64,000 bases of DNA from Prinsepia uniflora. Taxonomy: Eukaryota; Streptophyta; Magnoliopsida; Rosales; Rosaceae. Shown here one piece after another: positions 52,679 through 62,574 of the stretch. The stretch lies in contig CM064873.1 in NCBI GenBank assembly GCA_032719365.1, positions 34,635,742 through 34,699,741 on the forward strand. Reading direction: 5' to 3'. The position numbers and the translations under genes are program-made. Below the pieces are notes generated by a model. The model did no database searches. It saw only the letters and a program-made list of their open reading frames with translations, and was not told where the DNA came from. Position 1 is the first letter of the stretch. Each line of letters opens with the position of its first letter.

Positions 52679-54359
52679 AACCCGACACGTTTAAATTATA
52701 TTAAATAATATTATAAAATTCCGACAATTAAGGGATTCTTATATGAGGAAAATATGATAGTCTAGTAACCTTAAATCATTTTGTTTGATAGGTTGGAATA
52801 TTCCCGGGACTTCGGAGGAAAACGAATAGCTCGAGGCTGAACAATCGGGACGGTGTGTGTGAGTGGACTTTTGGTTTTCTAACTGTGATGCATGCATATA
52901 TGGTTTAAAATGCTTATTTATATGATTTTCTATGATTTGACATGATTAATGCTTTGATTCGGTGATTTCTCGATTTTCTCGGTTTTATGATTATTATATT
53001 ATTATATTCTAGCACGATTTTCGAGAAATCATGGAATTGGTTAAAAATGATATTGTGGGCGTGAGAACCCAAGTAAATAATGATTTTGACTCGGATTTGG
53101 AGTTACATGTGAATTTGATGATTTCTGGTATTCTCGTGATTTTGTGATTATTTTAATCAGTCTTTTAGGCACGTTTTACGAGGAACTGCAAATGATGTTT
53201 TAGGCTAGGCCCGGATTGAAAATGATATTTGGACTCGGATTGTGAGTCAATGATTGATTTTATGGATTTACGTGATCGTGGCAACTCGGGTTTACGGTTG
53301 CACGGATTTACGTGAAATTGATATTTTGGGGTTGGGACCCAATGGAATTGTGTTTCTGATTGGATTTGTATTTCCATGTGATTATATGATGATATTGATG
53401 ATTTCGGATTTATAAAGTAAATCGGGACTTTGGTTAATTTAGGGCTGAGACCCTGTGTCGATATGTGATTAGATTTTTATGCAACTGTTTTTCACTGGTT
53501 TTTGTGATGATAATATGTTGCGGATATTTAGGGATTTCGGGAGAAAATATGTTTTTCCCCGGAGTGCACCCTGGAGATAACGCTCGCCTTCGGGATAGAA
53601 GTGTTTACCCCGAAGAGGTCACGTAGCACGATCTTTGTCTTGCAGCCCAAGGGAGGCTTGACTCAGATCAGATGTGCTGGATTATATGGATCGGTAAGTG
53701 ATGTGTTCACTAGATCTGGATTGCCGGCTTGTGATGTGTTCACAGTGGCGGATGCTCGGATTTTGAGCGGTCCTTGAGCCTATTGATATGCACGCGTTGC
53801 AGGGATAAAACGTGACTCTAAGCAACAAGAGATGGATATAAGTCCCGTGATTTTGTGGAAATTGTTTTGATTGATCCACTGAACATATTTAATTGATTTC
53901 CTATTATTACTCGTGTTTTATGTTATGCATGCATGTTTGTGAAAACTGGAGGGTAAGAAATGTATTTTGGCAAATGTTTTTATAAGAGGTCATTTTTTTC
54001 CACTCACACCTTTATTGTTTTATGCACCCTCCAGGCCAGTGTACAGGTACGAGGGCTAAAAACGAGGCAAGCGAGGCAAAAGAATAATTAGACCGTTGCG
54101 CACTCAGACATTCTACAGAGTAGGAATTTGACCCCTATCTGTAACGGTACCTATGCTCTGTATTGTCTTGACTAGTCAAACTTGTGACGTCATTGGTCTG
54201 TAAAACTTAACTATCCCTTGTCTGACAATGTTTTCGGGATTTGTTGTGTGCTGTATGTATATAAGTTTGGTTACTTTCGGAAATTTTTAGTTATTGTCAG
54301 ACGGGAGCAGGATTCATCACGACTATCGAGGGATAATCGGGATGGGTCTTGTCATGGAC

Positions 54360-54528
54360 TATTTCAACCAAGTGGAATTAGACTCCTAATTTATGTGGCA
54401 GCAAATATCATTGGACATTTCCTAGCTAAAATCTTGCTAGGTAAAATTCAGTGGAATATATCCTAGATTAAGGGTAAAAAATACAATATACATGGGCTAT
54501 CTATGACCCTATGTGAAGATGCTTTGCC
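54360..54528. other. Host flank right of F, no gene seen
   Basis: AT-rich unique-looking sequence that continues the DNA before 34388. No open frame or repeat recognised. Confidence 0.5.
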
Positions 54529-54538
54529 TTATGAGCAT

Positions 54539-55476
54539 GGATAAAAATTTCATTGAATGTCGCCGAAATTTCGGTATTTTTGGCCGGCGGCATATAAGAA
54601 GGGGGGAAGAAATTCGCGGAAATATCGAACAATTGTCTTATTTTGAGTCCACCGATCTTTTCCTGAGATCAAAACGATGAAGATGCACTATTAATTCTTG
54701 AAAATCGGACGTAAATCGAAGGTTATTTCATCGGGTCATGCCGCCGGGTCGGAAAACCCAAGTTGCAGACCCGACGGGAGGTAGGGGAAGACTGTTGTTA
54801 GCAGATGAATCTTTATACATATATAATTAACATTATGTAAATTAATAAAGTGAAGCCCAACAGAGTTGGCATGGGGCTTTTAAAGTCTGTTGGGGGTTCT
54901 TGGGTTTGACCCCCCAGCTGCCAAATACCATTGTTTTTTTTTCCTTTTTATTCATTTATTCCAATTTTTTAAAGGTTGGTCCTTTTTTTTTTTTCCATTT
55001 TTTGTCCAATTTTATATATATATATATATCTATTACTTTCAAATTTTTAACAAAATTTGACCCTATTTTTTCATTTTTTTTTCCAATTTTAAATATATTA
55101 AACTTATTTTATCATTTTTCTTATGTTGAATTTTTGCATGTTTATTGTTATGTTTTTAACCATTTTAACATTCAATTATAGTAACTCACCTCAATTTATG
55201 TTTATATTATTAGTCATCGTCAGAATCATATTACATCTTATTCATCATATATTTATTATATAAAAGTCATTTTATAGTTTTTATTAGTCATATATAACCA
55301 TTATTGGATACTTAAGTTTTTCCCAAAGTTTCATTCCAAATTTCCAACTTTTAGACCGAATTTCCGTCATTTTTGTTGACTGTAAACGATATCGATATCG
55401 ATACCGATATTTGTGGCGAGATATCCGTAAATTTGACTAACGATATATCCGTCGATATCGATATTTCATTCCTTGG
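54539..55476. mobile_element. Candidate transposon (938 bp) with a 10-bp direct repeat TTATGAGCAT
   Basis: TTATGAGCAT occurs at 54529-54538 and 55477-55486, as for a Mutator-type 9-11 bp target duplication. Both inner ends are rich in tcgatat / tttcattc motifs (ggataaaaatttcattg on the left, gatatttcattccttgg on the right) but form no clear terminal inverted repeat. No coding region is visible; the middle is AT-rich with a (TA)n run at about 55015-55030. The class is unknown; a non-TIR MULE derivative is possible. Confidence 0.5.
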
Positions 55477-55559
55477 TTATGAGCATCCTAGTGTGTGGAT
55501 ATCGGCACCTAATTCTTGCATTTCTCAATTTTTATTCAATGTTGCCATAATCTAGTACC

Positions 55560-56161
55560 GTACACTAGCTTTTGGTATGTAAGCTTTGGTAAAGAAGTCT
55601 TTCAAGTTATCGTTAGACCGAATCTGCATGACTTCGTTTTCTTTGGGCTTTTGAAGCTTATGTTTATTGAAAATTTTATGTGAAATGCATTTAGTTTTGT
55701 CACGTTTGATGAATCCTCCCTTGATTTGAGCAATAGATCCGTATTGTCTTCATATATACTCGATGGTTGGAGTGTTTGTTCACAAAGAAAAATCACATGT
55801 GCTCTGGAAATGATGCATCACTAGGTGATCTTAACCAAGCACATCCTCGAGTATTTTTTATGGAAGGCAATTTTTTCTGGGTGATTGAATGATGTAACAA
55901 TTAATAAGTATTTGTTTTGTTGAGCGACATAAGATTGTTGTATTTCCATAAGTCTATAAATATCCAGTTTGTTTACAACCCATATGTGGATTATAGAGAT
56001 AGCCAATAGAAACATATCTTACAAGATTCATGTCGGTTGTGGATTTCTTATAGACCCATATAAGTTACCTCACGAAGATATAGTAGAAAATGGTTATGCA
56101 TTAATTCCAACGTCATATCGTAAGAGCTAGCAAAGATACATCTTGTTAATAAGTTCACCAC
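55560..56161 (-). pseudogene. Decayed Ty1/copia RNase H region (left part, downstream of the LINE)
   Basis: Minus-strand frames at 55602-55796 (SSIYEDNTDLL ... DNLKDFFTKA-like when frames are mixed) and 55821-56015 (YLLIVTSFNHPEKIAFHK) resemble the copia RNase H blocks TSSNHAEI-A-HEA and IYEDN-ACI. Many stops and frameshifts. The upstream part of the same copy continues at 60514-60700, on the far side of an inserted LINE. Confidence 0.6.
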
Positions 56162-56352
56162 TCGGCGCCCACTAACAAGTTTTAAATGGGGCTGATACAA
56201 ATATTTGGACTGATCGTTGGTTCTTGGGAACCTCGGATGGCCTGCTAACACCTTCTCTCAGTGGGACCAACTGCTTACCTTAACCTATTTCTTCTCTAAT
56301 TGACTTTTCCTCTCACTATTGGAATCTTGAATCTATTGAGCCCCTGATTTCG

Positions 56353-56748
56353 GTGGTTGATTGTGACATTATTCGTTCTATCCCTCTAGGCAGCTCAGAG
56401 TACAGGGACCGTTTCATCTGGCCTCATTGCAGTCCGGGTGAGTATAGTGTGATATTTGGTTATTTATGGCTACAAACAAATTCACCACCCCCTCGTTCTC
56501 ATGATACTACCAGCTCGGCCTCAAGTTCCTTCATCTTTCCAAAGGACCTTTGGAAGACCATCTGGAATATGAAAGCACTTACGCGAGTTATTAACTTTAT
56601 GTGGAAGGTTCTCCGAGGTTGCCTTCCCACCCAGACTTTTCTATTTCGTCGACACCTGGGCCATTGTCCGATATGTCTTATTTGTGAGGAATCCCTTGAA
56701 ACCACTGAGCATCTATTTTTTCTTTGTCTTGCGGTGACTTGTATCTAG
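56353..56748 (+). pseudogene. LINE reverse-transcriptase C-terminal zinc domain (zf-RVT)
   Basis: An open frame with the zf-RVT signature of plant LINEs: K-DLWKTIWNMKAL-RV-NFMWK, R-CLPTQTFLFRRHLG, then CPICLICEESLETTEHLFFLC. The frame ends at a TAG before solo LTR H. It has no start codon of its own that makes sense, so it is a fragment. Confidence 0.85.
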
Positions 56749-56792
56749 TTTAGGGCCCTGCTGAACTACTGGATTGATATGGCCACAATAAC

Positions 56793-59120
56793 TGTAACGA
56801 CTCGGAAATGTGAAAAAGGAAAAGTTGGAAAATTAGAAGGAAATGACGATTTTGCACTTAGTTATGGAGGCAAAAGTTAACTTTTTGACCAGGACTTTAT
56901 TTGGACTTTCCATAAGGACCGTTGGATAGGTCTCGAGACACTGAATCCGTAGACAGACGGCATACGGAAATTGGAGGTCGGATGTGAAAGTTACGGGTCT
57001 GCGAAGGCTAGGGGCATATTGGTAATTATGCAAGGAGGGGAAAAATGGTCTTTTGAACCATGGATGATTCAGCATGTGATTAGTAGCAATTGGACACTTG
57101 TCCCCTGTTGATTTGGATGAGGAAATGTCACCTGGTGACATCTGTCACCATCATGGATGGATTGGTGGCAAATTGTCGTTTGAATATTCAAAACGATAAC
57201 AACAAATTTGTTTGTTGTTTGTGTGATGATCATCATATATGAATGAATGGACAGAGAGATGGAACGGAATATCCAGAGAGAAAAAAGGGAGAAAATTATA
57301 AGGGACAAGGTTGAAACCCAGAAAACAAACCTAAAACCCAAAATCGTGGGAGTTCAAAGTCTCCAAAAATTCAAAGATGAATTTATAGGTCGTAGTGCTT
57401 CAAACTAAGATTGGATTAAGCCTTCTGGGACTAATTCGATCAGGATCACCTCAAGAACGAAGGGAATTGACGAAGGATTGGCCAAGAACAGAACCCTCAA
57501 GCTTCTCGAATTTTCGAGCTTGAGTCGAGTGATTGGAGGTAATTAAGGATGAAATTGAGGTTGGCAATATGCTTAGAAGAGTCCTACGAAGCTGTTGGAT
57601 GGATAAATTGAAGAAAACCAATCGAAAGTGATGAACTTCGATGGATAAACAGTACTCGGGTGTTCTTTGACAAATCGAGTTTAAATTGAAGGATTGAGGT
57701 AAGTTCTCAAGCAAGTGAGATTTCAGAACCCTAATTAGACTCCTAACGATGCTATTCAATGAATCAATTGCAGAAATCGATGACGAATTGGTGGACTTCT
57801 AACTGGGTTGACACGCGGGTTGAACAACCCATTTTGCAAGAAACTGGTAGAGAAGACGATGAATAGTACCTGGTACTGTAGCAGCGCGTGGCTCCTATGC
57901 GCAGTCGCTTGCGGCGGCTCGTAAGGGCACGTGGGCACGCTTTTCAAGGTGAAGTCAACATGACTTTTACTCTATGCAATGTAACGAACATTTTGTTGTT
58001 GGTTTCGAGTCAATCGGATACCGTCTCGATGTTGTTTCGAGGGTCCGAAGGATTATGTTAAGTTGTAAATTCGTAATTAATTCCCGAATAATTTGGGAAT
58101 TTTAATATGATATTAATTGAGTCATTAGTGACCCTTAATGATGATTTTGGACAAGAGTCGGGATTCCTGGAAAGTATCGAAAATTACTGAAAAACGTGCA
58201 GCTCGGAAAGCGAGCGATATGGACGGTGTGTGAGTGGATGTTTGTTTTCTAAATTATGATGCATGCATAGTTAAATGTTTTATATGAATTGTTGCATGAT
58301 TTGATTTGCAATGATTTCTTGATGATTTAATACGCTTATTTATTGGATTTTATTGCAATTGATGTTTTGGGCTAGGCCTAGGATTTTAAAATGATGTTTT
58401 GACTTGGATTGTGAGTTAATGATGATTTTATGGAATATTTAATGATTTATGGATATGATTTTACGGATTTACGTGAAATGCGATTTTGGGCTTGAGACCT
58501 TGTTGTAAATGGTTTTGACTTGGTTTTAAAGATAATTGTGAAATAAAGGTTTTGATTGCATTTATATTCAGTGCCCTCATATGTGTAATTCCTGGGTAGA
58601 CTCCTGACGTGTAATTCCTGCAGTGACTACGGATATGTAATTTCCGGAGGGACCGGATGTGTAATTCCCGGTAAGGCTGGATTTGTAATTCCCAGCGGAT
58701 CTGGATGTGTATTTCTCAGAGACTCTGGATGTGTAATTCCCAGAGGAACTTCGGATGTGTAATTCCCTAGTTATATGATTTGTTTTATGATAAAATGGTT
58801 TTATGAAATGATTTTCATGTGTTTTGGCTTGGAAGCTGGTGATTCATGTGTTTGACCCTATGCATGCATGGTTTGATAAACTGGACGGTAAATAATGTAT
58901 TTTGAAATGATATTATTTTTGTCCACTCACACCTTTTCTGTTTTTGATGACCCTCTAGGCCGTGGCACGAGGATCAGGGTTGGTTAAGAGGTGGAGGCTT
59001 AAGTAGAAATCAATACAATCATCCCTTGTCTGCGGGGTAATTTCGGAACTTCAGTGGACTTGTCAGACGGGAGTAGGACTGAACACGGTTATCAACGTCC
59101 CGTGTGGGACGGTCCTGTCA
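56793..59120 (+). mobile_element. Solo LTR H (2328 bp), TSD ATAAC, nested in the LINE
   Basis: Starts TGTAACGACTCGGAAATG and ends GGGACGGTCCTGTCA. Perfect duplications ATAAC lie at 56788-56792 and 59121-59125. Leader plan: donor 57539, acceptor decayed at about 58155 (gacaag), donor GTGAGTGGAT 58230-58239, partner GTCCACTCAC 58921-58930, acceptor 58958. Its second intron carries an array of ggatgtgtaattcc(c/t) units (about 58575-58770) in place of the palindromes seen elsewhere. Confidence 0.9.
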
Positions 59121-59413
59121 ATAACCTTATTTAATACATGGCTGAGTACCATCCTCTTCCCCTCTTCGAGAGTTGGTGGTAATCAGGGTTGGACTACCTC
59201 CATAGTCGCTTTTACTTGTTGGGAAATATAGAAGCACCGATGCAAACTGCTTTTTGAGGGGTGCCCGTTTAACCCTTCTATCATCATCCAAGCCATTTCT
59301 AGGCATGTCTTTGAATTCTGATCCTCTTTTATTTCTCATCATCCCCTCCCTAGCCCTTCTTGGCATTCTCCGATTGTCCCTACTACTTGGTGTCCCTTCC
59401 CCCTACCCCCCCT

Positions 59414-59840
59414 TGTCAGGACCCGTCCTAAATCCCCTCAGGATTAACGTGGGACGCGCCTGATCCCATCTGACACGAAGTGTCAGACAAGGGAAAATTC
59501 CAACTTTAGCCACTTCGGGCTTCTAGAGTGTGCCAGGATCCGGAGAAGGAGTGTGATGTCTCGGTCTCCGCTACAGCCCGCATCCGCGATCAACCTGATG
59601 AGAACTCTGCCCAAATCAAATACAAGTGGGACTTAGCCCAAATCCAGTACCAATGGGTCTCAGCCCAAAACTATTGTCAGTGGGACTCAGCCCAAAACCA
59701 ATCTTCGGCATCCCTGATGTCTGACATCCGAGATGTCACAATCATAACACTGTCACGGTTCCATGCTACGCGTGCTACCCGGGGTCTCAAATCCCAATTC
59801 TCCTCAGGGACAACTAAGGTCAATGACCCGTAGATCAATG
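59414..59840 (-). mobile_element. Truncated minus-strand LTR fragment in the LINE
   Basis: Begins TGTCAGGACCCGTCC as LTR D does at 15419, and includes the hairpin tctgacacgaagtgtcaga (about 59469-59487) and ccaaatc / gggctca array units. It lacks the other LTR end and a target duplication. LINE RNase H sequence resumes at about 59850. The right boundary is approximate. Confidence 0.7.
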
Positions 59841-59854
59841 ACCCTCCCAGGCCC

Positions 59855-60330
59855 TGGACTCAGTCGTGAAGGTTAACTGCGATGCCTCCTGGTTACGCTT
59901 GGATGCTTTTGCGGGTTTCGGGGACATCATCTGGAACTCGATGGGTGTTTCTTGAGGTGCTGTTGGTGACTCCAGACGCACAAAGAATGTTCTAATTGCA
60001 GAGGCCTGGATCGTTCTTTTTGGTGTGGAGTTAGCTCGGACACGCGGTTTCAATGATGTGATTTTGGAATCGGATTCTCAAGCTTTGATCAAATATATTT
60101 CTGGTCACATTGATCGTGGAAACTGAGAAATTTTCCCCATCCTCTCTCAGCTCTGCACTCACCAAACTCATTTTGAGGCCATCCGGTTCCATTGGATTCC
60201 TCGAATCACAAACAAGGTAGTCGATACCTTAACTACTCAAGCCCGACGAAAAATGAGCAGGGAAGTCTGGATTGACCGCCCTCCATCTTTTCTAGTGTTT
60301 GTTTTAAATAATGATGGTTTCCCCTGCCCC
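59855..60330 (+). pseudogene. LINE RNase H domain remnant
   Basis: Reading the frame of gtgaaggttaactgcgatgcc gives VKVNCDAS, then AEAWIVLFGVELARTRGF, ILESDSQALIKYI and HWIPRITNKVVDTL, the RVT_3 type RNase H seen at the end of plant LINEs. Two in-frame TGA codons (about 59953 and 60124) break it. Confidence 0.8.
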
Positions 60331-60513
60331 CCTTGTTAACTTTTCCATTCGGGTCTAGTAGTAGACGTTTTATGGTATGACATGCGTCTTTACTCCGAAT
60401 CTCTTCTATGTTTTGTCCTTTCCGTTTAGTTTGCGTTGTATTTTTCCTTTTCCATTTATTTTTTCTATGAATTTTCTTCCATCTGATTAAAAAAATAATA
60501 ATAAGTTCACCAC

Positions 60514-60700
60514 AAAAGTTATATATGCATGATCTAGTAATTTGTGCTAGACACAATAAAGCACTTATTTCACTAAGATTTGGTACTTCTAGACCAAGAC
60601 ATTGTCTTCTTTTGGAGGATATTGGTCTTTCTTAGTGTTAACAGACCCCAACGATCATTGAGGTACGTGTAAGTGGATTTAAATCACCGTAAAACCTTTT
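60514..60700 (-). pseudogene. Copia RT/RNase H fragment (right part, upstream of the LINE)
   Basis: The minus-strand read gives RPISSKRRQCLGLEVPNLS, then SALLCLAQITRS, matching the copia zone D-F-P---E-LGPEVPYLSAIGALMYLA--TRPD. It continues across the LINE into 56161-55560, so the LINE was inserted into this copia. Confidence 0.6.
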
Positions 60701-61480
60701 CAGTATAAGACGAATAATGAAACAGAATTCCATTAGCACAATGCTCGATCTGCGCAGGCCGACACAATACATTGTATTCCGACTAAATTCATGTTAACCA
60801 CGTATATATATTGCCACTTAGTAAATCCAACTTTTTAATTTCTTTGCTAAACACACGAGGACAAATATGGGCATTAATTAATATACCATTCCTTAATCAA
60901 ATAATCACTAAAAAGATTATACACATTCATCTGGGTTGTTTCTATCTATATATATAGCGATCATCTTAATTTGTAATTTGATTGAAAACATACTTTGTAG
61001 TTTATCACTAGTTTCTTCAGTTAAATTAATTAAGTCCTTGGACTTTCGCTTTCTTATATATTTAATGTATATGATTATACCCATATAAATATGCGTGAAG
61101 GCGCGCATTTAAGCAGTCGCATATAATATTTTTTTTCTTTTCTTCTTCTGAAATAATATATCAGACTAGGATGTAACTACAACCACAAATATATAGTACG
61201 TACGTAGAGAATAATAAATCAAACAAAAAATAATAATAATTTAATTAGTATTTAAAGAATAGTTCGTAACAAATACTACCATGCATATATATATATATAT
61301 ATATGAATAATATTCATCAGCTACCTCTATATATATAGTGTACGTGCTTGGTAATCACAATTAAAATCCCATTAGTTACATTTTGTTTATATAATTAGAA
61401 ATATATATGTACATGATATGTTAATGTGAAACATTTAATATTGTTTACTTGATTATTGATGTAGAAATGATCATTAATTA
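60701..61480. other. Intergenic, AT-rich; (AT)n microsatellite
   Basis: No gene seen. A pure (AT)n run lies at about 61285-61304. Several short TA repeats (ctatatatata) follow up to 61345. Confidence 0.5.
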
Positions 61481-61486
61481 GATGAA

Positions 61487-61735
61487 TCAAGGCTGGGGAG
61501 TAGCAGAGGCTGCGACAAGTTTATGCCACTCGGAATTCTGGTTGCCGGAGATTTGTACGCAGTAGTTCTCGCAGGCAATCTCACAGATAGGAACGGATGC
61601 ACCTTCTTCTTTCAAGCACACCGGCATGCACGGCTTCGCGCATGCCGACACTGCTTCGGTACTGCACTGCATGCTGCTCACAACAATCACCGCGCACATC
61701 AGAATTATCATTTTATCCATCCTTTTTAACAACAA
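61487..61735 (-). CDS. Small secreted cysteine-rich protein (thionin-like / Ole e 6-like)
   Basis: An 82-residue, single-exon frame. An N-terminal hydrophobic segment (about residues 8-22, MIILMCAVIVVSSM) followed by small residues looks like a signal peptide, with cleavage near residues 24-30. The mature part has six cysteines spaced C-X3-C-X3-C-X10-C-X3-C-X3-C, the doubled C-X3-C-X3-C arrangement of small plant thionin-like and pollen Ole e 6-like proteins, which form two disulfide-linked helices. The tail is hydrophilic (SEWHKLVAAS). A start at the next ATG (residue 6) is also possible. A TATA box lies about 95 bp upstream. No similar gene lies nearby. Function is not known; secretion and a pollen or defence role are inference only. 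Confidence 0.7.
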   Translation of the reverse strand: MLLKRMDKMIILMCAVIVVSSMQCSTEAVSACAKPCMPVCLKEEGASVPICEIACENYCVQISGNQNSEWHKLVAASATPQP

Positions 61736-61814
61736 TTATATATATCCAGGGTTAATTAGGGTTCTATTTCGTCCATGTATTGGTAATCTGTTAGGGCTTA
61801 AGATGAAATTTGAT

Positions 61815-61840
61815 CACGTGCTTTGGATTTTATAAAGGCC
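61815..61840 (-). promoter_or_regulatory. TATA box and G-box upstream of the cysteine-rich gene
   Basis: On the minus strand a TTTATAAAAT box lies at about 61829-61838, some 95 bp before the ATG, and the G-box CACGTG is at 61815-61820 near the expected transcription start. Confidence 0.55.
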
Positions 61841-61849
61841 GGGGGTGGG

Positions 61850-62574
61850 AAGTTGCACATATATAGTTAGGAAAGAAAGATTTGTACCTCAAGTTTTAGG
61901 TGGTTTGGAGCAAAACATGGTGATGAGACTTGAGGTTAATTTAGGGTCGCACAACTTAGTTGGCCAAAGAAAAAAAAAATAGGATCATTTTTATCGCCAA
62001 AAAAGAGCTTGGTGTCAATAATTACACGATTTAGCACTTTACAAATTAGCTTCTCGTAATTACGTACACAATTCTTTTTTTTATTAAAACCGATAACCTA
62101 CAAATGATCTCTAAGGCTTTGTTCTTTGGTCATATATTACAGTGCATATAAGCTACGATTTGAATAAGAAACCAAGTGAAAAGCAAATGGATTTTACATG
62201 ATTTTGTTCATATAGTCATTTGAAAAAATATTGGTGTTGCATTTAGTTATTTCAAATTACACATTCAATCTAATTTTTCTAGTTTTTTAAATAAATTAAT
62301 TAAATCTTTTTATCTAAATAAAAACAATTGAAGCTTAAGAAAAATTAGTGAAAAAACATTGTGTAAACACACAAATGTAGAAAAATTGAGCGTAAGATGT
62401 CAAAGAATCAAAACATATATTTTGGTTGAATTGATTTTCTCATTCACGTGATGCCAAGATATATACAAAACAAATAGAGTCCTATTCTAGTAGGTTACAA
62501 AATCAAATATCTTAATAATTAGGAAAGTAAATATTCACAATAATACAAATATTAATACAAATATATGTTCTTAA
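61850..62574. other. Intergenic, AT-rich, no gene seen
   Basis: Poly-A and poly-T runs and no open frame of note. The last 150 bp may belong to the copia LTR that should follow the pol fragment, but I could not pair it. Confidence 0.45.

Larger units (their letters stand above)
45052..54354 (+). repeat. 3' LTR of F, split by element G and carrying a deletion
   Basis: Left part is 45052-45129 and right part about 52679-54354. Compared with the 5' LTR, the interval matching 34471 to about 35766 is missing, together with the 3' end of G. The right part keeps the second leader intron (52859-54034) and the LTR end hairpin. Confidence 0.88.
34388..54359 (+). mobile_element. LTR retrotransposon F, Tekay/Del-like chromovirus, with nested E and G; TSD TGGAC
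   Basis: Perfect duplications TGGAC lie at 34388-34392 and 54355-54359, with termini TGTAACGCC...TCTTGTCA. The order is 5' LTR (34393-40478, about 3.05 kb without E), PBS, gag-pol with chromodomain, polypurine tract, 3' LTR (45052-54354, broken by G). Order PR-RT-RNaseH-IN-chromodomain and very long LTRs fit the Tekay/Del chromovirus clade. The two LTRs differ at roughly 18 positions over about 1.55 kb counted by eye (38940-40478 against 52815-54354), so F is young. Confidence 0.92.
56148..60513 (+). mobile_element. 5'-truncated LINE (L1-like), 14-bp TSD, interrupted by LTRs
   Basis: Direct repeats aataagttcaccac lie at 56148-56161 and 60500-60513, and the right one follows an A-rich tail (ttaaaaaaataat). 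Three coding pieces remain: 56162-56787 (end of RT and zf-RVT zinc domain: ANIWTDRWF-like, then LWKTIWNMKALTRVINFMWK and CPICLICEESLETTEHL), 59126-59413 (C-terminal linker) and about 59850-60330 (RNase H, KVNCDAS ... ILESDSQALIKYI). Solo LTR H and a minus-strand LTR fragment lie between them. In-frame stops show it is dead. It sits in a copia pol region of opposite strand. Confidence 0.85.

Noticed and set aside
60233..60556. 107-residue minus-strand frame
   Set aside because: Its first 25 codons are a copia fragment and the rest is antisense to the LINE tail.
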